Part shown: positions 37,042-44,523 of the stretch, piece after piece | Numbering within the stretch: the stretch's first letter is position 1 | Layout: every line of letters begins with the position of its first letter | Assembly (NCBI GenBank): GCA_947575275.1 | Contig: CANPMS010000001.1 | Location: 62,001 to 126,000, forward strand | Source of the DNA: an uncultured Clostridium sp. | GTDB taxonomy: Bacteria > Bacillota > Clostridia > Lachnospirales > Lachnospiraceae | DNA length: 64,000 bases | Reading direction: 5' to 3' | The notes under the pieces: generated by a model | The model's input: only the letters and a program-made list of their open reading frames with translations | What the model was told of the DNA's origin: nothing | Database searches by the model: none | Made by a program: the position numbers and the translations under genes

Positions 37042-38142
37042 ATGAAATTAAAGACACGTTTAGTTATAGCCTTTTTGGTTTTCAGCCTTTTTCCGGTGAT
37101 ATTTATGGGAATGGGCAGTGTGTTTATGATTTACTGGTTCAACGAGCTTGAATCAGAGGTAAGATCCATGATTATTCAGTTAGTTACCATGAGTGAAATG
37201 CTTCTGGTATTCATTTGCGCATGTCTTACCCTTTGGATTCATCAATCCTTGCTGCGTCCTTTAAACAAACTGCAAGAGGCTGCGCAGCAAATTCGGGACG
37301 GAAACCTGGATTTTACCCTGGACATAGAGGAGGATGGTGAGATTGGGGAGCTTTGCCAGGACTTTGAGGAGATGCGGATTCGTTTAAAGGAGAACTCGGA
37401 GGAGAAAGTCCAATATGATTTGCAGAATAAGGAATTAATCAGCAATATCTCTCATGATTTAAAAACTCCGATTACTGCAATTAAGGGGTATGTGGAGGGG
37501 ATTATGGATGGTGTGGCATCCTCTCCGGAGAAGCTGGACAAGTATATCCGCACGATTTATAATAAAGCCAATGACATGGATCGTCTGATTGATGAGCTGA
37601 CCTTCTACTCCAAGGTTGATACCAATAGAATCATGTATGCCTTTACTAAAATTAATGTCAACAGCTATTTCGGCGATTGTGTGGAGGAAGTAGGACTTGA
37701 TATGGAATCCAGGGGAATTGAGCTGGGGTATTTCAACTACATCAATAAAGATACAGTGGTCATTGCTGATGCAGAGCAGCTGAAGCGGGTGATTAATAAT
37801 ATTATCGGCAACTCGGTAAAGTATCTGGACAAACCAAAGGGAATCATCAACATTCGAATTAATGATGTGGGGGATTTTATCCAGGTTGACATTGAAGACA
37901 ATGGACGCGGTATTGCGGCGAAGGAACTGCCATGTATCTTTGACAGGTTCTACCGGATGGATTCATCCCGCAACTCCTCAAAAGGGGGAAGCGGAATCGG
38001 GCTGTCCATCGTGCGCAAGATTATTGAGGATCACGGTGGTCGCGTCTGGGCGACCAGTAAAGAGGGCATCGGCACACAACTGCATTTTGTGCTGAGAAAA
38101 TATCAGGAGGTAGTACAGGATGAGCAGAATTCTAATCATTGA
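37042..38142 (+). CDS. Sensor histidine kinase without a large sensor domain
   Basis: About 366 residues. Two membrane helices (about 7-33 and 47-68) are separated by only about 15-18 residues, so there is no folded external sensor. A HAMP-like linker, HisKA with the phosphorylated His in SNISHDLKTPITAIKGYVEG (about 137-156), and an HATPase domain with IIGNSVKY, DNGRGIAAKEL and GGSGIGLSIV follow. ATG 37042 has AAGAGGT at 37026-37032. The response regulator overlaps its end by 23 bases. The short loop is typical of intramembrane-sensing kinases, which usually take their signal from a partner; the gene at 36627 is a candidate. Confidence 0.92.
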   Translation: MKLKTRLVIAFLVFSLFPVIFMGMGSVFMIYWFNELESEVRSMIIQLVTMSEMLLVFICACLTLWIHQSLLRPLNKLQEAAQQIRDGNLDFTLDIEEDGEIGELCQDFEEMRIRLKENSEEKVQYDLQNKELISNISHDLKTPITAIKGYVEGIMDGVASSPEKLDKYIRTIYNKANDMDRLIDELTFYSKVDTNRIMYAFTKINVNSYFGDCVEEVGLDMESRGIELGYFNYINKDTVVIADAEQLKRVINNIIGNSVKYLDKPKGIINIRINDVGDFIQVDIEDNGRGIAAKELPCIFDRFYRMDSSRNSSKGGSGIGLSIVRKIIEDHGGRVWATSKEGIGTQLHFVLRKYQEVVQDEQNSNH

Positions 38143-38809
38143 GGATGAGGTCAGCATCGCGGAGCTGGAGAAGGACTACCTGGAGCTCAGCGGTTTTGAG
38201 GTGGAGCTGGAGGAGGACGGATATGTGGGTTTGGAGCGTGCCCTTGATGAAGACTTTGATTTGGTGATTCTTGATCTTATGCTTCCGAGTGTGGATGGAT
38301 TTGAAATCTGCCGTCGATTTCGAGAGACGAAAAATACGCCGATTATTATGATCTCTGCAAAAAAAGAAGATATTGATAAAATCCGCGGTCTCGGTTTGGG
38401 GGCAGATGATTACATGACAAAGCCTTTCAGCCCCAGTGAGATGGTGGCGCGGGTTAAGGCGCATCTTGCCCGGTATCAGCGTCTGATTGGAAGTACAAAT
38501 GTGGAGAATGAGGTGATCGAAATCCGCGGCTTAAAGATTGATAATACGGCACGTCGGGTTTGGGTGAAAGGAGAAGAGAAGAATTTTACCACCAAGGAAT
38601 TCGACATCTTAACGTTCCTTGCCCAAAACCCCAATCGTGTGTTCACCAAAGAAGAATTGTTCCGGGAAATTTGGGATATGGATTCCATCGGTGATATTGC
38701 CACAGTGACGGTACATATTAAGAAAATCCGTGAAAAGATTGAACCCAATACGGCAAAGCCTCAGTATATCGAGACCATCTGGGGTGTGGGATACCGTTTT
38801 AAAATGTGA
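38120..38809 (+). CDS. OmpR-family response regulator
   Basis: A 229-residue two-domain regulator. The receiver has the acidic pair EDE (9-11), the phosphoryl-acceptor Asp in VILDLMLP near 54, and Lys in MTKPFSP near 104. The C-terminal winged helix includes FTTKEFDILTFLAQNPNRV and ATVTVHIKKIREKIEPN, with YIETIWGVGYRFKM at the end. CAGGAGGT precedes the ATG. It overlaps the kinase and is co-translated. The target genes cannot be told, though the coiled-coil protein before the kinase is a candidate. Confidence 0.96.
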   Translation: MSRILIIEDEVSIAELEKDYLELSGFEVELEEDGYVGLERALDEDFDLVILDLMLPSVDGFEICRRFRETKNTPIIMISAKKEDIDKIRGLGLGADDYMTKPFSPSEMVARVKAHLARYQRLIGSTNVENEVIEIRGLKIDNTARRVWVKGEEKNFTTKEFDILTFLAQNPNRVFTKEELFREIWDMDSIGDIATVTVHIKKIREKIEPNTAKPQYIETIWGVGYRFKM

Positions 38810-38823
38810 ATGGAAAGCCTAAT

Positions 38824-38852
38824 TTGACATTTTCCATATTCTGTGATAAAAT
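38824..38852 (+). promoter_or_regulatory. Strong sigma-A promoter for the DEAD-box helicase
   Basis: TTGACA (38824-38829), 17 bp, TAAAAT (38847-38852): 11 of 12 consensus bases. The start would be near 38859, so the hairpin at 38868-38901 is in the 5' leader. Confidence 0.8.
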
Positions 38853-38867
38853 CGATAACCGTATACA

Positions 38868-38901
38868 CGAGAGGATTCAGGTTCTGTCTTGAATCCTCTC
38901 G
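38868..38901 (+). promoter_or_regulatory. Perfect 12-bp hairpin in the helicase 5' leader
   Basis: CGAGAGGATTCA (38868-38879) and TGAATCCTCTCG (38890-38901) are exact reverse complements with a 10-base loop. It starts about 10 bases after the predicted transcription start and ends 39 bases before the start codon. The sequence after it is CTTTGCG, not a T-run, so it is not a typical terminator. Confidence 0.7.
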
Positions 38902-38940
38902 CTTTGCGTAGCAAGGTACTAAGAAAGAGTGAGGAGAAAA

Positions 38941-40626
38941 ATGGAAATAGTAAGATTTGAGGAATTACAGATTGATGAGAGGATTCTGCGTGCTGTCGCC
39001 GATATGGGCTTTGAGGAGGCTTCACCAATTCAGGCGAAGGCCATTCCTGTGCAGATGGAAGGCTTTGATATGATTGGACAGGCACAGACCGGGACAGGCA
39101 AGACAGCAGCATTTGGAATTCCGCTGCTTCAAAAGATCGACCCCAAGAAAAAGAAGCTTCAGGCGGTGGCGCTGTGTCCTACCAGGGAGCTGGCAATTCA
39201 GGTGGCAGAGGAAATCCGCAATCTGGCAAAATATATGCACGGTATCAAGGTGCTTCCTATTTATGGCGGGCAGGATATTGTACGCCAGATTCGGGGGCTT
39301 AAGGACGGAACCCAGATTATGATTGGAACACCGGGGCGTGTTATGGATCATATGCGCCGCAAAACGGTAAAGTTTGACCAGGTGCACACGGTGGTTTTGG
39401 ATGAGGCCGACGAGATGTTGAATATGGGCTTTTTGGAGGATATGGAGACTATTTTAAGCCAGCTCCCTCAGGAGCGGCAGACAGTCATGTTCTCCGCCAC
39501 CATGCCGGATGCAATCCGAAAAATTGCGGAGAATTTCCAGAACAGTCCGCAGATTGTAAGAGTCGTAAAAAAAGAGCTGACGGTACCAAAGGTGACACAG
39601 TACTATTATGAGGTAAAGCCAAAAACCAAGGTTGAGGTCATGTGCAGGCTGCTGGATATGTATGCGCCAAAACTGTCAGTGGCATTCTGCAATACGAAGA
39701 AGCAGGTGGATGAGCTGGTACAGGAGCTTCAGGGACGGGGGTATTTTGCAGAGGGGCTTCACGGAGATTTAAAGCAGGTTCAGCGTGACCGGGTTATGAA
39801 AAGTTTTCGAAGCGGACGGACGGAAATTTTAGTGGCCACGGACGTGGCAGCGAGAGGAATTGACGTGGATGACGTGGAGGCTGTATTCAACTATGACATT
39901 CCCCAGGATGATGAGTATTATGTTCACCGTATTGGAAGAACCGGGAGGGCCGGAAGAGAGGGAATCGCATTCAGCTTTGTGGTAGGCAGGGAAGTCTACA
40001 AACTCCGGGATATTCAGCGTTACTGTAAGACGAAGATTTTACCCCAGGCTGTTCCGTCCCTTGATGACATCACAGAAATCAAGGCAGAGAAGATTCTTGG
40101 TCAGGCAGGGGAGGCGCTGGCAGATATGGATTTAAGTCAGGTGATTCACATTGTGGAGAAAAAGCTGCTGGAGGAGGATTACACTTCTCTGGAGCTGGCG
40201 GCTGCCTTGCTCCGCATGAATATGGGGGAGGAGAACGAGGATATTATTATGGACAGCCGACCGGCCAGGTCGCTGGATGAGCTGGGTTCCTTTAGGGGAG
40301 AAGGGCGCAGCGCCCGAAACAGAAGCCGTGATGGCAGAGGAAGTAAAAACTCTCAGCGAGGCAGGCGTACCAGAGGAGGCGAGGACGGCATGACCAGGTT
40401 GTTTATTAATGTGGGAAAGAACCAGAATGTAAAGCCAGGCGATATTCTTGGGGCTATTGTGGGAGAATCCGGAATTTCCGGGCGCATGGTAGGAAGTATT
40501 GATATGTATGATGGCTATACATTTGTAGATGTGCCTGAGGATTGTGCTGAGGAGGTTCTGGAGTGTATGAGAAATGTGAAAATTAAGGGCAGGAGCGTGC
40601 GTATGGAGCCTGCAAATGCCCATTAA
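38941..40626 (+). CDS. DEAD-box RNA helicase with DbpA-like RNA-binding domain
   Basis: An ATP-dependent RNA helicase of the CshA/DeaD/DbpA group, acting in ribosome assembly or RNA decay. Motifs run in order: Q motif (PIQAKAIPVQ), AQTGTGKTAAF (I, about 47-57), PTRELAIQ (Ia), DEAD in VLDEADEMLNMGF (about 152), SAT, and HRIGRTGRAGREG (VI). A basic Arg/Gly/Ser linker near 455-480 leads to a C-terminal DbpA-type domain (about 482-560, LFINVGKNQNVKPGDIL). ATG 38941 has GAGGAG nearby; a GTG at 38929 is a less likely start. About 561 residues. Expression is probably controlled through the leader hairpin. Confidence 0.93.
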   Translation: MEIVRFEELQIDERILRAVADMGFEEASPIQAKAIPVQMEGFDMIGQAQTGTGKTAAFGIPLLQKIDPKKKKLQAVALCPTRELAIQVAEEIRNLAKYMHGIKVLPIYGGQDIVRQIRGLKDGTQIMIGTPGRVMDHMRRKTVKFDQVHTVVLDEADEMLNMGFLEDMETILSQLPQERQTVMFSATMPDAIRKIAENFQNSPQIVRVVKKELTVPKVTQYYYEVKPKTKVEVMCRLLDMYAPKLSVAFCNTKKQVDELVQELQGRGYFAEGLHGDLKQVQRDRVMKSFRSGRTEILVATDVAARGIDVDDVEAVFNYDIPQDDEYYVHRIGRTGRAGREGIAFSFVVGREVYKLRDIQRYCKTKILPQAVPSLDDITEIKAEKILGQAGEALADMDLSQVIHIVEKKLLEEDYTSLELAAALLRMNMGEENEDIIMDSRPARSLDELGSFRGEGRSARNRSRDGRGSKNSQRGRRTRGGEDGMTRLFINVGKNQNVKPGDILGAIVGESGISGRMVGSIDMYDGYTFVDVPEDCAEEVLECMRNVKIKGRSVRMEPANAH

Positions 40627-40645
40627 GTTGTAAAAGGAGGACAGG

Positions 40646-41449
40646 ATGGGGACATTCGGCTATCAGTATGGATTCATTGGCATGGGTAACATGGGGTATG
40701 CTATTCTTCAGGGGCTGCTGAAACATTGTGCTCCGAAGGACGTGATTTTTTCCACCAGAAGCAGGGAAACATCGGAAAATGTGGCAGAAAAGACAGGTGT
40801 ATGTTTTGCGGCTGACAATCGTTCCTGCGCACAGCAGGCCCGTTTTCTTGTGCTTGCGGTGAAGCCTAAACAGTTTGATGCAGTAATATCCAAAATACGA
40901 GATGTGATAACAGAGGAGCAGATTATTATTTCTATTGCGCCTGGAATTACCATACAGAATTTAAAGGAGCGTTTTGCAAGGGAATGCCGGATTGTCCGTG
41001 CTATGCCCAACACTCCGGCGCTGGTGGGGGAGGGAATGACGGGTGTCTGTTATGATGAGACGCTTTTTTCTGATGAGGAGAAGAAAATCATCCGAAACTT
41101 TTTTGAATCCTTTGGTAAAATGGAGCTGGTAGAGGAAGGGCTGATGGATGCGGTGGTGTGCGCCAGCGGAAGTTCCCCCGCCTATGTGTATATGTTTATA
41201 GAGGCATTGGCAGACAGCGTGGTAAAATACGGAATTCCACGAACCACAGCGTATGAGCTGGTGGCCCAGACTGTGCTGGGCAGCGCCAGGATGGTGCTGG
41301 AGACGGGGGAACATCCTGCTAGTCTGAAGGATAAAGTCTGCTCACCGGGTGGTACGACGATTGCCGGTGTTGCCGCTTTGGAGGAGCATGGTATGCGAAA
41401 TGCCCTTCATAAGGCGACGGATGCCTGTTATCAACGTGCATGCAGATGA
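40646..41449 (+). CDS. proC: Pyrroline-5-carboxylate reductase
   Basis: The last step of proline synthesis, using NAD(P)H. The Rossmann start is YGFIGMGNMGYAIL (about 8-21), followed by VLAVKPKQF, RAMPNTPALVGEGMTG (about 115-130) and the C-terminal CSPGGTTIAGVAALEEHG (about 232-249). Length 267. A strong AAAGGAGG precedes the ATG, 19 bases after the helicase. No other proline gene is near. Confidence 0.96.
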   Translation: MGTFGYQYGFIGMGNMGYAILQGLLKHCAPKDVIFSTRSRETSENVAEKTGVCFAADNRSCAQQARFLVLAVKPKQFDAVISKIRDVITEEQIIISIAPGITIQNLKERFARECRIVRAMPNTPALVGEGMTGVCYDETLFSDEEKKIIRNFFESFGKMELVEEGLMDAVVCASGSSPAYVYMFIEALADSVVKYGIPRTTAYELVAQTVLGSARMVLETGEHPASLKDKVCSPGGTTIAGVAALEEHGMRNALHKATDACYQRACR

Positions 41450-41475
41450 ATTGAATTCAGAGGGGGAGAAGGAGC

Positions 41476-42030
41476 ATGTCAGAAGAGTGTGGAAACATTC
41501 CGCCTATTATCCGTAAGGAGCGGAAGCTGAGGTATCAGGGGACAATTCTGAAAATTTATGAGGACACGGTAATTGCCAACGGGCATGAGGCACACTGGGA
41601 TTTTATCCATCATGACGGCGCTGCCGCGGTGGTTGCTGTGGCGGATGATGGTCGGCTTTTCATGGTGCGCCAGTATCGGAATGCTTTGGATCGGGAGACC
41701 CTGGAGATTCCGGCAGGGAAGCTGGATGATCCGATGGAACCGAAGATTGAGTGCGCATACCGGGAGCTGGAGGAAGAGACCGGCTATCGCTGTGAGAAGC
41801 TGGAATATCTGATGAGCCTGAACACCACAGTGGCGTTCTGTGATGAGGCGATCGATATTTTTGTTGCCCGTAATTTGATTCCGTCCTGCCAGAGCCTGGA
41901 TGAGGATGAGACCATCAATGTGGAGCTCTGGGAACTTCAGGATCTTCAGGAGTTAATTTATACCGGAAAGCTGACGGACGCCAAGACTGTGGCGGCGATT
42001 ATGGCTTACGCGGTCAAATACGGATCGTAA
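41476..42030 (+). CDS. nudF: ADP-ribose pyrophosphatase (Nudix)
   Basis: It hydrolyses ADP-ribose to AMP and ribose-5-phosphate. The Nudix box reads GKLDDPMEPKIECAYRELEE followed by ETGY; the spacing from Gly to the first Glu is one residue longer than the usual G-x5-E, otherwise all Glu metal ligands are in place. The upstream EIPAGKL is typical of NudF. 184 residues. In Bacillus nudF (yqkG) lies a few genes before xerD with spoIIM between; the same order may be present here. Confidence 0.9.
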   Translation: MSEECGNIPPIIRKERKLRYQGTILKIYEDTVIANGHEAHWDFIHHDGAAAVVAVADDGRLFMVRQYRNALDRETLEIPAGKLDDPMEPKIECAYRELEEETGYRCEKLEYLMSLNTTVAFCDEAIDIFVARNLIPSCQSLDEDETINVELWELQDLQELIYTGKLTDAKTVAAIMAYAVKYGS

Positions 42031-42083
42031 GCAGGCATGAGATGCTTACCGGAGGCGTAGAATAGAAGAAAACGGGTGACATT

Positions 42084-42608
42084 ATGAGACATATCCGTCA
42101 GGAATCCTATCTTCTGTTCTGGCTTGTGGCAGGATGGCTGCTTGCGGCAGTGGCTACAAACCGACTGTTTGCCCTAGGGTTAGTCAACTATGAGCTGCTT
42201 TACAGTTATGTGGCGCGGGGATGGTCAGATATGATACAGCAAGAAGGCGGCAGCGGGATGAAAATTGTACTCACAAGACTTCTGGAGACGGCTGCATTAC
42301 TTTTAGTATGCAGGGGAAGATATAAGAAGGCGGGAGTCCGTTTGCTGCTTCTGACAGCAGGGCTGTCAGCCGGAGTATCTTTGGTGCTTCTGACCTGGTG
42401 CCGCGGCATTGGGGGGCTTTTTTGTTTTCTTGCCGCCGGGTTTCCTCAGGAGCCGTTTTATCTGGCGGCGTGGGGAATCGTGATTCTGAGGTATGTCCGT
42501 TCCCTTGAGGTGCGTCCTGTCCGGTTCTGGAGTGCCTTTACGGCTCTTATGGCTGCCGGGCTATGTTCGGAGATTTTACTTAATCCAATATTTTTAAAAT
42601 TGCTGTGA
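42084..42608 (+). CDS. Membrane protein in the SpoIIM position
   Basis: A 174-residue hydrophobic protein with about four to five membrane segments (roughly 9-35, 62-75, 82-108, 112-140, 150-172). No strong family motif, but FLAAGFPQEPFYLAAWGIVIL resembles the G-x-P-H-x-x-F-E-x-P-A stretch of DUF95/SpoIIM, and the flanking genes (nudF on one side, xerD on the other) are those around spoIIM in Bacillus. If it is a divergent SpoIIM it would take part in septal peptidoglycan dissolution during engulfment. The ribosome-binding site is weak. Confidence 0.55.
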   Translation: MRHIRQESYLLFWLVAGWLLAAVATNRLFALGLVNYELLYSYVARGWSDMIQQEGGSGMKIVLTRLLETAALLLVCRGRYKKAGVRLLLLTAGLSAGVSLVLLTWCRGIGGLFCFLAAGFPQEPFYLAAWGIVILRYVRSLEVRPVRFWSAFTALMAAGLCSEILLNPIFLKLL

Positions 42609-42627
42609 AAATTTTTTGTTTGTATTT

Positions 42628-42677
42628 TACAACATGTTGAAGGCAGATAAATTCTGTTTTCAACATGTTGTATTTTT
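42628..42677 (+). terminator. Long hairpin terminator with embedded palindromes
   Basis: TACAACATGTTGAA (42628-42641) and TTCAACATGTTGTA (42659-42672) are exact reverse complements; inside, GGCAGA and TCTGTT extend the stem to about 20 pairs with a 5-base loop. TTTTT follows. Each arm contains the 10-bp palindrome CAACATGTTG (42630-42639 and 42661-42670), spaced 31 bp centre to centre, about three helical turns, so it might also be a protein-binding site. Confidence 0.7.
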
Positions 42678-42721
42678 GTGTTAATTATTCAAAAATATGT
42701 AGAAAAGTGGGAAATAAGTGT

Positions 42722-42750
42722 TTGATTTTAAATAAAAATGCGGATATAAT
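42722..42750 (+). promoter_or_regulatory. Sigma-A promoter for xerD
   Basis: TTGATT (42722-42727), 17 bp, TATAAT (42745-42750). Start near 42757, about 56 bases before the gene. Confidence 0.7.
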
Positions 42751-42812
42751 GGTAGATGCTCATCTTTTTTTACAATTTTTGGAATAATATAGGAAGCGGG
42801 GGTGGTTAAGTA

Positions 42813-43700
42813 ATGACGGCAGAGATTGAGGGTTTCATGGAGTATCTGGAACATATGAAAAAAGCGTCACGGAATACGATGGTGGCCTACCGAAGAGATT
42901 TGTTGCAGCTTATGGATTATCTGGAGCAGCAGGGGATTACGGAGCCGTCAAAGGTGACAAAGACCAGCCTGAATTCCTATATATTATATCTGGAGCATCA
43001 GGGAAAGGCCGCAACGACTATTTCCCGCACTCTTGCATCAATCAAGTCCTTTTTCCACTATGAGCTGAGAGAGGGGAAAGTCCGCAGAGATCCGGCGGAG
43101 TTTTTAAAGACACCTAAGGTTGAAAAAAAGGCGCCGTTTATTCTGACAGTCGAGGAGGTAAACTGTTTTCTAAAACAGCCGGACGGTTCTTCGCCAAAGG
43201 AAGTAAGGGATAAGGCGATGCTTGAGCTTCTCTATGCCACCGGAATCCGTGTGTCGGAATTAATTGGGCTGAAGGTGGAGGATGTGAATCTTGCCGTAGG
43301 TTTTATTACCTGCCGGGATGGGGGCAAGGAGAGGGTAATTCCTTTTGGAAAGGCTGTAAGCCAGTCCTTGAAAAGTTATATAGGACAGGCCAGGCACGTG
43401 TTATTAAAGGGAAATGAGTCAGACTGGCTTTTCACTAATTGCAGCGGAAAGCCCATGTCCAGGCAGGGATTTTGGAAAATTGTGAAGTATTATGGCGGTA
43501 AGGCAGGGATTCATGAAGATATTACACCCCATACTCTGCGCCACTCATTTGCAGCACACCTGTTAAGCGGAGGAGCAGATGTTCAGGTGGTACAGACGAT
43601 GCTGGGTCACGCGGATCCTGCAACAACCCAGCTCTATATGAATTATCTTCAGAGGAAGCCGCTTAAAAAAGCTTACGCAGGAGTGCATCCGGTAAGATAA
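42813..43700 (+). CDS. xerD: Tyrosine recombinase XerD
   Basis: It resolves chromosome dimers at dif with XerC or alone. The N-terminal SAM-like domain (MTAEIEGFMEYLEHMKK to about 100) and the catalytic domain carry Arg in TGIRVSEL (about 148), HTLRHSFAAHLL (His-x-x-Arg, about 243-254), LGHADPATTQLY (His about 268 and the Tyr nucleophile near 277). Length 295 and the absence of integrase-type flanks mark it as the housekeeping recombinase rather than a phage integrase. Start preceded by a GCGGGGGTGG stretch. Confidence 0.93.
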   Translation: MTAEIEGFMEYLEHMKKASRNTMVAYRRDLLQLMDYLEQQGITEPSKVTKTSLNSYILYLEHQGKAATTISRTLASIKSFFHYELREGKVRRDPAEFLKTPKVEKKAPFILTVEEVNCFLKQPDGSSPKEVRDKAMLELLYATGIRVSELIGLKVEDVNLAVGFITCRDGGKERVIPFGKAVSQSLKSYIGQARHVLLKGNESDWLFTNCSGKPMSRQGFWKIVKYYGGKAGIHEDITPHTLRHSFAAHLLSGGADVQVVQTMLGHADPATTQLYMNYLQRKPLKKAYAGVHPVR

Positions 43701-43738
43701 AAAGCCCATTGAATGTAAGTGTCCGGGTGTGTATGGAA

Positions 43739-43782
43739 AAGCCGGCGTGTCCGATTTGGAACGCCGGCTTAAATTTTTCTTC
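43739..43782 (+). terminator. Terminator after xerD
   Basis: AAGCCGGCGT (43739-43748) and ACGCCGGCTT (43761-43770) are perfect complements with a 12-base loop, followed by AAATTTTTCTTCTTTT. Confidence 0.92.
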
Positions 43783-43842
43783 TTTTCAGTATGAAAGTGT
43801 GATATACTTGAAACGTATTCTATTTTGTGAGAGGTTTTCTGA

Positions 43843-44520
43843 ATGACGGAAGATAAACAGATACAAAAGAAAATGCCGTCACGCCGTAAGATTCTTTTCC
43901 TTTTCCTGACTGATGTGATTTTGCTGGCTGCAATCTTGGTTACGGGGGGAATGCTTTTTGTGCGAAGCTGGAGGGATAAGAACCGTCCGGAATTATCGGC
44001 GATACAAGCGCCATCCTGGTATACCCAGGATTTTCTTTCCCCCAATCCCTATTCGAGACCAGGGATTAAGCGGAAGGAGATTAACAGCATCGTGGTACAT
44101 TATGTGGCAAATCCTGGAACAAGCGCTAAGCAAAACCGCTCCTATTTCCAGAGTCTGGCGAACCAGACAGGAGAGGATGCTACGTCGGCCAGCAGCCATT
44201 ATATCATCGGGATTGATGGCGAGATTGTACAGTGTATTCCTCTTGATGAGGTGGCGTACGCCAACTATCCGCGCAATGATGATACTGTATCGATTGAGTG
44301 CTGCCATATGGATAGTTCAGGGGAATTTTCCGAGGAAACAAAGGAGTCTCTAATCAAACTGGTGAGTTGGCTTTGCCGCGAACTGAATCTAAGTGAGAGA
44401 GATGTAATCCGCCATTACGACGTGGTAGGCAAGAACTGTCCGAAATACTATGTGGAGCATGAGGATGCCTGGAAAGAGCTGAAACAACAGATGAAGAAAG
44501 GAATCCGGGAGGCTGACTGA
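43843..44520 (+). CDS. N-acetylmuramoyl-L-alanine amidase (Amidase_2), membrane-anchored
   Basis: A cell-wall hydrolase cleaving the bond between MurNAc and the stem peptide. A basic N-terminus and a single helix (about 15-42, ILFLFLTDVILLAAILVTGGML) precede the Amidase_2 domain with zinc-site His in SIVVHYVANPG (about 83-93), ATSASSHYIIGIDGEIVQ, and RDVIRHYDVVGKNCPKYY near 186-203 with the second His and the typical C-terminal P. 225 residues. GAGAGG lies 8 bases upstream. topB starts three bases after its stop. Confidence 0.9.
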   Translation: MTEDKQIQKKMPSRRKILFLFLTDVILLAAILVTGGMLFVRSWRDKNRPELSAIQAPSWYTQDFLSPNPYSRPGIKRKEINSIVVHYVANPGTSAKQNRSYFQSLANQTGEDATSASSHYIIGIDGEIVQCIPLDEVAYANYPRNDDTVSIECCHMDSSGEFSEETKESLIKLVSWLCRELNLSERDVIRHYDVVGKNCPKYYVEHEDAWKELKQQMKKGIREAD

Positions 44521-44523
44521 TTT

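Noticed and set aside
42813..43700. Phage or element integrase
   Set aside because: Length, the complete XerD-like motif series and the neighbours fit the housekeeping recombinase; no attachment repeats or phage genes are near.
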